Assembly (NCBI GenBank): GCA_963842065.1
Contig: CAWJEW010000008.1
Location: 62,001-126,000, forward strand
Direction of reading: 5' to 3'
Length of the DNA: 64,000 bases
Source: CAITWD01 sp963842065
GTDB taxonomy: Bacteria > Actinomycetota > Thermoleophilia > Miltoncostaeales > Miltoncostaeaceae
The notes beneath the pieces are model-generated. The model made no database searches and had not been told where the DNA came from. It saw only the letters and a list, made by a program, of their open reading frames with translations. The translations under genes and the position numbers were made by a program. Positions 34,844 to 43,527 of this stretch are shown here, one piece after another; position 1 is the first letter of the stretch, and each line of letters starts with the position of its first letter.

Positions 34844-35146
34844 CCCAGGAGAGAACGACGGGGGCGTCGACGCGCGCTGGTGCGCATCGATGCACCGAAT
34901 CTACGGCCCCGGCACGCCGAGGTCCAGCGTCGGCCGGGGGGTTTTCCGGAGCCACAGCCCGGCCTCCCAGGGGTCGCCGCCGGTCCGGGGATTCCCGGAC
35001 CCAAACCGCGCCGGTGGCCGGATGTTGGCCTGCTCAGCGTAGATTTACGCTGCCGGAACGAGGAGGACGACAGTGTCGCGGAGATCATCGCTCTGCCGGG
35101 GGGCCATCGCGCGTGCGCGGACGCGCGCGTGCGCCGGGGGGCGCCG

Positions 35147-36688
35147 GTGACCGGCCGGGTGAGCAGTTCGGCGGCCCGCCGGACCACCCAGAACCTGGCA
35201 TGGATCCTGCTCGAGCAGTCGGGTCAGCGTGCCGCCGGCCTGCGGGCGGTCGTGACCGACGACGCGACCTGGACCGTGGCGGACGTGCGCGAGCGCACGG
35301 TGGCAATGGCCGCGGCCTTCGCCCGGCTCGGCGTTGGCGCGGGGGACATCGTGTTGCTGCGCGCACCGGACTCGGCGGACTGGATCGCGACCTTCCTCGG
35401 GGCGGTGCGCTGCGGGGCGGTGGTTGCGCTGGCGGGCATGGGCATCACGGACGACCGGCTACGCGATGTCGCTCAACGAGCCACGCCACGGCTGGTGATC
35501 TCCGACGGCCCGCCGATCCTGGGGGACGTCCCGCAGGCCGATCCCGCCGCGTTGGCCGCGGCCGCTACGGGCGCGGCGGATCCGGGGATCTGTGCGGTGG
35601 GCGCCGACGACCCCTGCTACATGCTGCTGACCTCCGGCTCGACGGGTCCGTCGAAGTGGGCCGTCCACCGCCACCGCGATATCCCGGGGTGTATCGCGAC
35701 CTACGGGCGCCGCATCCTGAAACTGCGTCCGGGTGATCTGGTCTGGTCCGTGGCCGCGCTGCCGACGAGCTACGGGCTCGGCAAGAGCATGTACTTCCCG
35801 ATCGGCGCTGGCGCGGCGGCCTGGATCGAGCGACACGGGCGCGACCCCGAGCGGCTCGAGATCGCCTGCCGTGACTACGGGGTCAACGTCGTGGCTGGGG
35901 TTCCGACGTGGTGGGCGCGTCTTGCCCGGCACGTTCGGGAGGGCCGTGTTGACGGCGCGTCGTTCGCCGGCGTACGGCTGGCGGTCGCGGCGGGCGAACT
36001 GCTCGACGCGCGCGTGTGGGAAGCGGTGGCCGAGACGACCGGCATGCGCATCGTCAATTCGCTCGGCTCGTCGGAGGCGACCAACCTCTACACGTCCGAC
36101 GTTGTCGGTAGCCCGGCGGCCGGGCGCATCGGCTGGGTCGTTCCCGGCTACCGCCTGCGCATCGCGCCGGTCGATGGCGCGCCGGAGGGCGCGGGAGAGC
36201 TGCTCGTGGCCGGCCCGACCGTGATGGCCGGATACTTCGGCGACCCCGAGACGAGCGCGCGCACGCTGGAGGGGGGATGGCTGCACACCGGCGACCTGGT
36301 CGAGTGGGCGCCCGACGGCCAGATCCGGATCCTGGGCCGCGTTGGCGACCGCGTCAAGGTGGGGGCCTCCTGGGTTGATCCGGCGCGCATCCGTGAGGTG
36401 CTGCTGGCCGACCCCGACGTCGCCGATGCGATCTGCGTGCCCGTCGTCGACGACGAGGGCGTGACCCGTCTGGTCGGCGCCGTCGCGACGCCGCGCCCCG
36501 GTCCCGAGCTTGAGGAACGCTTACGGGAGCGCCTGACCGCGCTTCCGGCCCTCGAGCGTCCCCGTGCCCTGTTGGTCGCCACCGAGCTGCCGGTGACGGC
36601 GTCCGGCAAGGTTGACCGCACCGAGCTGAACGCGCGAGCGCGGGCGGCATTGAGCAACCCAAACCAAAAGGTGACGCATGGCCACTGA
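35147..36688 (+). CDS. acyl-/aryl-CoA ligase (benzoate-CoA ligase-like AMP-binding enzyme)
   Basis: This 513-residue adenylate-forming enzyme starts at GTG 35147. It has YMLLTSGSTGPSKWAVHRHR (P-loop, A3), WSVAALPTSYGLGKSMYFP, VNSLGSSEATN (A5), GGWLHTGDLVEWAPDGQI (A7), LGRVGDRVKVGASWVDP (A8 hinge) and TASGKVDRTEL with the catalytic Lys (A10). Architecture and the GxSTGxxK variant fit the benzoate-CoA ligase branch. It is followed, overlapping, by a thioesterase and a BadH-like dehydrogenase, which suggests degradation of aromatic or alicyclic acids. Confidence 0.88.
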   Translation: MTGRVSSSAARRTTQNLAWILLEQSGQRAAGLRAVVTDDATWTVADVRERTVAMAAAFARLGVGAGDIVLLRAPDSADWIATFLGAVRCGAVVALAGMGITDDRLRDVAQRATPRLVISDGPPILGDVPQADPAALAAAATGAADPGICAVGADDPCYMLLTSGSTGPSKWAVHRHRDIPGCIATYGRRILKLRPGDLVWSVAALPTSYGLGKSMYFPIGAGAAAWIERHGRDPERLEIACRDYGVNVVAGVPTWWARLARHVREGRVDGASFAGVRLAVAAGELLDARVWEAVAETTGMRIVNSLGSSEATNLYTSDVVGSPAAGRIGWVVPGYRLRIAPVDGAPEGAGELLVAGPTVMAGYFGDPETSARTLEGGWLHTGDLVEWAPDGQIRILGRVGDRVKVGASWVDPARIREVLLADPDVADAICVPVVDDEGVTRLVGAVATPRPGPELEERLRERLTALPALERPRALLVATELPVTASGKVDRTELNARARAALSNPNQKVTHGH

Positions 36689-37100
36689 CGTACTTGACCC
36701 CGCGATCCTCGACCGGTGGAACGGCTGCGGCTACTACCAGATGGTCGGCATGCGCGTGGAGCGGGCCGACGGCGACGGAAGCCTGTTCCGGATCACGATC
36801 ACTCCCGGGCACACCCAGCTGTACGGCACCGCGCACGGCGGGATCCTGTCCGGCATGCTCGACGCGGCGATGGCCCTGGCGCTGCTCGCCAAGATGCCCG
36901 CCGACGAGGGCTGCGCGACGATTGAGATGAAGGCCAACTTCACCGCGCCCGGCAATCCGGGTGAGCTGGTCGGTACCGGTACGGTGGTTGACATGGGCCG
37001 GCGGATCGCCGTGGCCCGTGCCGACATTTGCGACGAGGGCGGACGCCTGGTCGCCAGCTCGCAGGGCACGTTCATGCGGTTCAAGACGGGTGACGCATGA
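36678..37100 (+). CDS. PaaI-type hotdog thioesterase
   Basis: This 140-residue single-hotdog protein reads QLYGTAHGGILSGMLDAAMA at the core helix, which is the PaaI motif HGGxxxxxxDxA with catalytic Asp. ATIEMKANFTAPGNPGELVG and VGTGTVVDMGRRIAVARADI strands follow. It hydrolyses acyl- or aryl-CoA thioesters, typically rescuing CoA from dead-end intermediates of aromatic breakdown. It overlaps the ligase by 11 nt and the next gene by 4 nt. Confidence 0.85.
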   Translation: MATDVLDPAILDRWNGCGYYQMVGMRVERADGDGSLFRITITPGHTQLYGTAHGGILSGMLDAAMALALLAKMPADEGCATIEMKANFTAPGNPGELVGTGTVVDMGRRIAVARADICDEGGRLVASSQGTFMRFKTGDA

Positions 37101-37855
37101 GCGAGCTCACCCGTATCGACGGCAAGGTCGCCATCGTCACCGGTGCGGCCGGCGGCATGGGCCAGGCCATCGCCCGGCTGCTGGCGGCGCGTGGCGCCAC
37201 GGTCGTGCTCACCGACCTGGATCCCGCCGTCCTCGATCACGCCACCACGTTCGGCGCGGACGCGCTCGCGCTGACGCACGACGTGACGAGTGTCGAGGAT
37301 TCGCGGTCGGTCGTCGCGCAGGTGCGCGAACGATTCGGGCGCCTGGACATCCTCGTCAACAACGCCGGCTGGGACCGCCCAGGCCTGTTCGCCGACTCCG
37401 AGCCGGCCGATTGGCTGCGGATCGTCCAGATCAACTACCTCGGCGTACTCAACGGCAGCCACGCCGCGATTCCGTTGCTCCGCGAGGCCCCCGAGGGCGG
37501 CGTGATCGTCTCGATCGCCTCCGACACCGCGCGCGTCGGCGGCTGGGGCGAGGCGGCCTACGCCGGCGCCAAGGCCGCGGTCGTCGCCTTCTCCAAGTCG
37601 CTGGCCCGCGAGGTCGCCCGTGACGGGATCAGGGTGAACTGCGTCTCGCCCGCCGTGACGCAAACGGCCTTTCAGGACCGGCTCGCGGCCGATCCGGTGG
37701 GCGCGAAGATCGTCGAAGGCGCGATCCGCGCGGCGCCGATGCGCCGGGCCGCGGTACCCGACGAGATCGCCGAGGCGGTGGCGTTCATGGCGTCACCCGC
37801 GGCCGGGTTCATCACCGGGCAGGTGCTCTCGGTCAACGGCGGGGTCGTGATGTAG
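37097..37855 (+). CDS. SDR dehydrogenase, BadH-like (2-hydroxyacyl/alicyclic acyl-CoA)
   Basis: This 252-residue SDR has TGAAGGMGQ (cofactor), VNNAGWDRPGLFADSEP, IVSIASDTARVGGWGEAAY with catalytic Ser, YAGAK (Tyr/Lys) and VTGQ-like ending FITGQVLSVNGGVVM. The NNxGWD block and SDTARVG segment are those of BadH, the 2-hydroxycyclohexanecarboxyl-CoA dehydrogenase. With the ligase and thioesterase it makes a coherent acyl-CoA operon. A generic FabG-like role is the alternative. Confidence 0.82.
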   Translation: MSELTRIDGKVAIVTGAAGGMGQAIARLLAARGATVVLTDLDPAVLDHATTFGADALALTHDVTSVEDSRSVVAQVRERFGRLDILVNNAGWDRPGLFADSEPADWLRIVQINYLGVLNGSHAAIPLLREAPEGGVIVSIASDTARVGGWGEAAYAGAKAAVVAFSKSLAREVARDGIRVNCVSPAVTQTAFQDRLAADPVGAKIVEGAIRAAPMRRAAVPDEIAEAVAFMASPAAGFITGQVLSVNGGVVM

Positions 37856-37865
37856 GCACGCCGCG

Positions 37866-39500
37866 CTAGAGCCCGGCGTCGACGAGCTGGAGCGGACGCC
37901 GGGCCGGCGTGACGTGGACGAAGATCGCGATGCTCCGGACGTCGATTCGCTCGGCGTGCGCGCCCGAACGCGCGAGCGCCGCCTGCAGCTGATCGGCCGG
38001 CGGGCCGACCGGGGCCGCGTACGCGGGATCGGCCGCGCCGGCGACCGCGCGCGCCTGCGACGGGAACCGCACGATCCCGCCGGTCGGTGCCACCGACACC
38101 GCGCCGTCGGCAGCAAATGCGATCGGGTAGGCCAGCCAGTAGTTGGCGTAGACGTCGCGCACGCCCAGCCGCTGCAACTCGGCGACCACGGCGGGCATGT
38201 CCTGCGTCTTGATGGGCAGGCCGCCGACGTGTCCGGTCGTCTCGCCCAACGCGTCCGCGGTGTGCATGGTGGTCAGCGTCATGGCGAGCAGGGCGCCAAC
38301 GAGCGCCGCCGCGGCGATGCCACGCGCACGGCCGCGGATGCGCCAGACGCCCCATGCCAGCACGAGTGCCAGCAGCGGATAGAGCGTGAACAGATAGCGC
38401 GGCTCGCGCGTGTAGGTGGTGTAGGCGGAGAACCCATAGGCGGCGCCGAACAGGAGAAAGCCCGCCAGCGCGACATCGATCGGGGCGCGGTGCCGGGTCC
38501 GGAAGCTGATCAGATCCACCAGCCCGCGCCAGCGGACGAGCACTGCCCACAAGAGGAGCCCCAGCGCGACGATCCCGATCGCCAGCGGCGGCAGCCAGTC
38601 CGCCGCGCGGGCCCCGGAGAACGGCCGGGCGGCTCCCAGGAACATCTCCAGCACCGGGTCCACCAAGCCGTGAAGCTTTCCCGAAACCGATCCGGCCGAG
38701 GATCCGAGGCCCTGCTGCCACGGCAGCACCGAGCCGTGGTGCAGCTGATAGCCAAGGGCCGGCGCCGCGCCGAGCATCGCGCCGGCAAGCGCGGGAGGCA
38801 CGAGTCCGCGCAGCGATCCGCGGGCCGACGCCACGGCCCAGAGCACCGCGGGGACCACCAAGAACAGCGCGAGGCTGTTCTCCCAGATGGCGAGGCCGAC
38901 ACAGACGCCGAGCGCCAGCGCGGCATACCGCCCGGGCCGTCGATCGCGATCCCGGCCGAAGGCCACCAGCAGCGACGCGGTCCCCACCAGCTGCGCGGTG
39001 TCGTACGCCCCGTGGCTGTGGATACCCTTGTAGACGTTGTAGTACGGACCTGCGGCGTAGATCGCGGCGGCGAACACGCCGCCCCAGCCGCTGCCGGTGA
39101 CCTGCCGGCCCACGAGGCCGACGAGCACGCACGTCGCCGTGCACAGCGCGATCTCGACCAGGCGCAGGTTCGTCGGGGTGCTGGGCAACACGCCCAGCAC
39201 GGCGGCCTGCAGATACTGCTCGAGCGCGCCCTGGTAGTTCTGGCCGGCAAAGTACGCGTACAGGTCGCCGTGCAGGATGCGCTGGGCCATGATGCCGGTG
39301 ACCGCTTCATCGGCATCAAGGCGCCCGATCGTGCTGAGCAGGCCGACCATCCGGATCGCGGCGGCGATCGCGGCAACACCCGCAAGCGCCACGACCTGCC
39401 AGCCGGTCCAGGGCCCGCGTCCGGGCGCTGCGCGCAGGACGTCGGGGCCGGCATCGACCTCGCGCGAGCGTCGGGTGTGGCGAGCGAGCAGGCTGGTCAT
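37866..39500 (-). CDS. GT39/ArnT-like membrane glycosyltransferase (PMT_2)
   Basis: This 544-residue protein from ATG 39500 has an N-terminal helix and the acidic loop LDADEAVTGIMAQRIL that serves as the catalytic Asp-Glu of lipid-phosphate-sugar-dependent glycosyltransferases. YFAGQNYQGALEQYLQA, about ten further helices and a soluble C-terminal domain (DMPAVVAELQRLGVRDVYAN) follow. It likely transfers a sugar from polyprenyl phosphate outside the membrane. It is downstream of the HAD gene on the same strand and divergent from capA genes, which suggests envelope glycan work. Confidence 0.8.
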   Translation of the reverse strand: MTSLLARHTRRSREVDAGPDVLRAAPGRGPWTGWQVVALAGVAAIAAAIRMVGLLSTIGRLDADEAVTGIMAQRILHGDLYAYFAGQNYQGALEQYLQAAVLGVLPSTPTNLRLVEIALCTATCVLVGLVGRQVTGSGWGGVFAAAIYAAGPYYNVYKGIHSHGAYDTAQLVGTASLLVAFGRDRDRRPGRYAALALGVCVGLAIWENSLALFLVVPAVLWAVASARGSLRGLVPPALAGAMLGAAPALGYQLHHGSVLPWQQGLGSSAGSVSGKLHGLVDPVLEMFLGAARPFSGARAADWLPPLAIGIVALGLLLWAVLVRWRGLVDLISFRTRHRAPIDVALAGFLLFGAAYGFSAYTTYTREPRYLFTLYPLLALVLAWGVWRIRGRARGIAAAALVGALLAMTLTTMHTADALGETTGHVGGLPIKTQDMPAVVAELQRLGVRDVYANYWLAYPIAFAADGAVSVAPTGGIVRFPSQARAVAGAADPAYAAPVGPPADQLQAALARSGAHAERIDVRSIAIFVHVTPARRPLQLVDAGL

Positions 39501-39574
39501 CGAGCCGGAGCCTATGTCGGGGTCCACGGAACGCGGTCGAATCGGGCCAAACGTTTCGACGGCGACCGCGCGGC

Positions 39575-40223
39575 TCAGGTGACGGCGATGGCGGGATCCA
39601 GCCCGAGGCGGGCCGAGATGCACCCGATCCACGCGTGGTCGTCGTGCGCCTGCAGCGTGGCGATCCCGTGCTGCTCGGCCGCTCCGCAAGGCGTGCGGAC
39701 GGTCGTCGACGTACAGCACGCGCTCCGGCGGCGGGCCCAGGCGCGTCAGCTGCGCGAACGCGCGGGGATCCGGCTTGACCATCCCGGTGAGGCTGGAGAT
39801 CAGCAGTGGATCAAGGACGTCGGCAAGCCCCTCGCGGGTCAAGACGGGCAGCACCCATTCGGCACGCTGGTTGGAGAGCACCCCGACCGGCACAACGTCG
39901 GCCCACCGCCGGATGACGCCGATGTGATCGATCGGACGCAGCATCCAGGCCGTCATTTCGGTCTGCCAGCTGCCGGTCTCGGGTGGGACCGCGGCATAGT
40001 CGGTGAAGGCCGCCCAGAACTCTGCGAGGCCGATCCGGCCGCTCCAGAAGGGGCTGAACAGGTGCGTGTTGAAGAACCGCCACAGCTGCCGCTCGCTCCG
40101 GTCGGAACTCGCCGACAGCTCGGCGATCACCTGGGGCATCGCCGACGGCAGGATGACCCCGCCGATGTCCAGCATCACGTGCTCGACCGGCGGCAGCTCC
40201 GCGCGGACTTCCTGCGGACGCAC
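39575..40223 (-). CDS. HAD-superfamily hydrolase, frameshifted near 39690
   Basis: GTG 40223 start. HAD motif I is changed to MLDIGGVILPS (DxGGV; the second Asp is absent, as in the epoxide hydrolase-like/haloacid branch). Then come VGVLSNQRAEWV (motif II), LTGMVKPDPRAF (motif III Lys) and VLYVDDRPHALRSG (motif IV). The frame then shifts by one base near 39690 to give a normal ending, AEQHGIATLQAHDD then RLGLDPAIAVT. This looks like an assembly indel in a functional gene. About 210 residues. Confidence 0.78.
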
Positions 40224-40293
40224 TCATCTGTGCCCAGTCTAGGCAGCGCAGCGCGATTCCGTGGTCGCGTGCACCATCTACACTGGCCGCGCA

Positions 40294-41485
40294 ATGGCAG
40301 AGCCGCCACGAGACCGGGCCGCACGCCGAGCGGCCGAGCGCCGCCGTCGCGTCCGGCACCGGCGCCAGGTGGCGCTGCTTGCGCTCGCGGGGGTGTTGGT
40401 GGCGGTCCTGTTGGCCTGGACTGCGTTCGGGTCATCCGGCGGCGGCTCGCACAGCGCGCCCTCGGCGTCGTCGGCGGCGACACGCACGACCGACACGACG
40501 ACGACCCCGGCAACGCCCACCGAACCCGCCGCCGAGGTGGCGGTCGCCGCCGTGGGCGACACGATGATGGGGTCACCGCCGTACGGGCTCCCCCCGGACA
40601 ACGGCAGGTACCTGTTCTCCGCCGTCAAGCAGTACCTGGTCGGCAACGTCGTCATCGTCGACCAGGAGGGCACGTTCACCGAGACCGGGCCGTCCAAGTG
40701 CGGGCCGAGCTCCACCGATTGTTTCGCGTTTCGGACCCCCCCGAGCTACGCCGCGAACCTGACCGCGGCGGGCTTCACCGTCGCAAACCTCGCCGACAAC
40801 CACACGTTCGATTTCGGGGCGGTCGGGCTCGCCAACACCGTGGCGGCACTCGCTGGCGTCGGGCTGCCGCACACCGGTCTGCCGGCACAGTTCACGATCC
40901 AGCACGTTGGGAAGACCAGTGTTGCGATCCTCGGCTTCGCCCCGTACAACTGGTGCGCCAACTCACTCGACCTTCCTGCGGTGCGGTCATTGATCGCGCA
41001 GGCACGCCACGAGGCGGATCTGGTGATCGTCTACTTCCACGCAGGAACGCAAGGTGCCGACGCCGTGCACGTGGGGCCGGGGGACGAGTACGTCGACGGG
41101 AATCCCCAGGGCAACGTGCAGCAGTTCGCCCACACCGCGGTCGACGCCGGCGCGGACCTGGTCATCGGCACCGGTCCGCACGTGCTGCGCGGGATCCAGT
41201 TCTACCGCGGCCACATGATCGCCTACAGCCTGGGTAACTTCGTCGGGTACAAGGGCTTCGGCCTCGGCGGGCAACCTGAGCACCAGCGGGGTCCTGCAGG
41301 CCACGCTGACGGCCAACGGAGGCTTCGTCTCCGCCCGCCTGCGCCCGGTCGAGCTCGACGGCAACGGCGTGCCGTCTCCGGGCGGGCAGGGAATCCCACT
41401 GGTCAAGGCGGTCTCCGAGGAGGACTTCGGGTCGACGGCGGGGCGGATCTCCGACAGCGGCGTCATCACCCCGCCGGCCGCCTGA
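40294..41485 (+). CDS. CapA-family protein (PGA_cap), first of two; frameshift near 41268
   Basis: An N-terminal basic tail, one membrane anchor (VALLALAGVLVAVLLAWTAF) and a Thr-rich linker lead to the PGA_cap metallophosphatase-like domain. Visible are VAAVGDTMMGSPP, VIVDQEGTFTETG, ADNHTFDFG (metal His), and IVYFHAGTQGADAVH with IGTGPHVLRGIQFY and the GNF motif. One base change in GGCGGG at 41266-41272 moves the ending to another frame, ending GVITPPAA at TGA 41483. CapA proteins act in poly-gamma-glutamate or other capsule polymer handling. Coupled to the next gene by TGATG. Confidence 0.8.
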
Positions 41486-42627
41486 TGGACGCCCGTCGCT
41501 CGAGGCCCGGACCCGTGACCGTGCGTCGCGGCCCAGGCGCCTTCGCCGCGCTCCTGGTCGGGATGATCGCGATCGGCGGCCTTGCCGGTGGCGGCCCGGC
41601 GACCGGATCGTCATTCGGCGTGCTCGCCAGCGCGCCGCAGACGCCGCTGAAGGTCACCGCGCCGAACGCGACGGTGTCGATCGCCGACGTTGGCGACACG
41701 ATGATGGGATCGCCGCCGTGGGGGCTGCCGCCGGCGGACGGCAGGCATCTGTTCTCGGCCGTCACGCGGTACCTGGTCGGCGACATCGTGACCGGCAACC
41801 TCGAGGGCACGCTCACCGGCTACACGGGCACCTCCAAGTGTGCGCGGCCGAGCTCGACCTGTTACGCGTTCCGCAGCCCGCCGAGCTATGCCGCCAACCT
41901 CAAGCGCGCGGGCTTCACCGTCATGAACGGCGCCAACAACCACTCCTACGACTTCGGTGCTGCGGGGCAGGCCAACACCGCCGCCGCGCTCAGGCGCGTC
42001 GGGATCCGCTACACGGGACCCCCCGGCACGATCGCCATCCAACACGTCGGCCCCGTGAGCGTCGCGATCCTGGGCTTCGCCCCGTACAATTGGGCCAACA
42101 ACTCGCTCAACCTCGCCGGGGTCGCCGCGCTCGTGCGCAAGGCGCGCCACGAGGCCGACCTGGTGATCGTCCACGTGCATGCCGGCGCGGAAGGCGTCGG
42201 CGCGCAGCACGTGCGCCCGGGCAACGAGTACTACCTGGGCGAGAACCGGGGCAACGTCCTGGCGTTCGCCCACACGGCGGTCGATGCCGGCGCCGATCTC
42301 GTCGTGGGGTCGGGGCCGCACGTGCTGCGGGGGATGCAGTTCTGGCGCGGCCGGCTGATCGCCTTCAGCATGGGGAACTTCCTCGGGTACAAGGCCTTCG
42401 GGCTCGGCGGGGTACTCAGCCAGAGCGCGGTGCTGCAGGTGACGCTCACGGCCGACGGGCAGTTCGTGTCGGCCCGACTGCGCCCGATCCGGCTCAACGC
42501 CGTCGGGGTGCCGTCACCCGGCGGGTACGGTATCTCCGACATCCGGGCCCTGTCCCGGGAGGACTTCGGCACGACGGCCGCACGCATCTCGGCGTCCGGT
42601 GTCATCACGCCCCCGCCGGGCCAGTAA
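41485..42627 (+). CDS. CapA-family protein (PGA_cap), second of two
   Basis: This 380-residue intact paralogue of the preceding gene has a signal or anchor helix (FAALLVGMIAIGGLAGG), then IADVGDTMMGSPPWG, GNLEGTLTGYTG, ANNHSYDFGAAG (metal ligands), IVHVHAGAEGVG and VGSGPHVLRGMQFWRG with SMGNFLGYK. The ending SGVITPPPGQ is like that of its neighbour. High similarity from start to finish indicates a recent tandem duplication. It lies between the GT39-like locus and an alpha/beta hydrolase. Confidence 0.87.
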   Translation: MDARRSRPGPVTVRRGPGAFAALLVGMIAIGGLAGGGPATGSSFGVLASAPQTPLKVTAPNATVSIADVGDTMMGSPPWGLPPADGRHLFSAVTRYLVGDIVTGNLEGTLTGYTGTSKCARPSSTCYAFRSPPSYAANLKRAGFTVMNGANNHSYDFGAAGQANTAAALRRVGIRYTGPPGTIAIQHVGPVSVAILGFAPYNWANNSLNLAGVAALVRKARHEADLVIVHVHAGAEGVGAQHVRPGNEYYLGENRGNVLAFAHTAVDAGADLVVGSGPHVLRGMQFWRGRLIAFSMGNFLGYKAFGLGGVLSQSAVLQVTLTADGQFVSARLRPIRLNAVGVPSPGGYGISDIRALSREDFGTTAARISASGVITPPPGQ

Positions 42628-42669
42628 GCGCGGGGGGTCCGCAGCAACCGCGACGCGAGGGGGAACGCG

Positions 42670-43527
42670 ATGGAGCGCATCAAGGTCGACGGCATTCGGC
42701 TGGCGATCCGCGAGGCGGGAGCCGGTGACCCGGTCCTCATGCTGCACGGGTTCCCAGAGCTGTCCTACTCGTGGCGGCATCAGCTCCCCGCCCTCGCCGG
42801 AGCCGGCTATCGGGCCATCGCCCCCGATCTGCGCGGCTACGGCGACTCGGACCGCCCCGTCGGCGTGGATGCGTACGCGGTGCCCGCGCTGGTCGGAGAT
42901 GTCGTCGGGCTGATCGACGCCCTCGGCTACGAGCGCGTCCACCTGGTTGGCCATGACTGGGGCGGCGGCCTTGCGTGGGCAACGGCGGCGCTGCACCCGC
43001 AGCGCGTGCGCTCACTGATAATCGCCAATGCCCCGCATCCGGTGGCGTCGGCGGAGGCTCGCCGAGAGGACGCCGCGCAGCGTGCCAAGAGCTGGTACAT
43101 GCTGCTGTTCCAGTTCGTCGGGGTCGCCGAGAGCTGGCTGGCCAACGACGATTTCGCGAACCTGCGCGAGATGGTGTTCGAGAACGCCGCGCCCGGGACG
43201 TTCACGCCCGAGGACGTGTGCGTCTACCTGGACGCGTTCTCGCGCGACGGCGCGCTCACGGCGGCGCTCAACTACTACCGGGCAAACATGCCAGCGGCGG
43301 CATGGCTTCGCGAACCACCGCAGCTGCCCGAGATCACCACGCCGACCATGGTTATCTGGGGCGAGGGCGACACGTTCCTGGGGCTCGGGCTGCTGGAGCG
43401 CTCGATCGCCAAGGTCGCCGGGCCGCTGCGGGTGGAGCGCCTGCCCGGGGTCAGCCACTGGGTCCAGCAGGAGGCGCCGGACGCCGTCAACGCACTGCTG
43501 ATCGACTGGCTGGCGGGCACCGCCTAG
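42670..43527 (+). CDS. alpha/beta hydrolase, epoxide hydrolase/haloalkane dehalogenase-like
   Basis: This 285-residue protein has the oxyanion motif HGFPE, the nucleophile elbow VGHDWGGGLAW with Asp as nucleophile, a cap domain with Tyr-rich helix (ALNYYRANMPAA), an acid in IWGEGDTFLG and catalytic His in SHWVQQEAP. An Asp nucleophile places it with epoxide hydrolases or dehalogenases rather than esterases. Its stop shares the palindrome CTAG with the stop of the convergent fusion gene. Confidence 0.87.
   Translation: MERIKVDGIRLAIREAGAGDPVLMLHGFPELSYSWRHQLPALAGAGYRAIAPDLRGYGDSDRPVGVDAYAVPALVGDVVGLIDALGYERVHLVGHDWGGGLAWATAALHPQRVRSLIIANAPHPVASAEARREDAAQRAKSWYMLLFQFVGVAESWLANDDFANLREMVFENAAPGTFTPEDVCVYLDAFSRDGALTAALNYYRANMPAAAWLREPPQLPEITTPTMVIWGEGDTFLGLGLLERSIAKVAGPLRVERLPGVSHWVQQEAPDAVNALLIDWLAGTA

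Noticed and set aside
34220..35146. Upstream extension of the acyl-CoA ligase frame
   Set aside because: It would be antisense to the membrane-protein gene and is His/Asp/Arg-rich. The family start fits GTG 35147.
37914..41237. Very long plus-strand open frame of about 1,100 codons
   Set aside because: Its translation is Arg/Gly/His-rich and antisense to the GT39-like and HAD genes, whose minus-strand proteins have clear motifs. It is a high-GC shadow.
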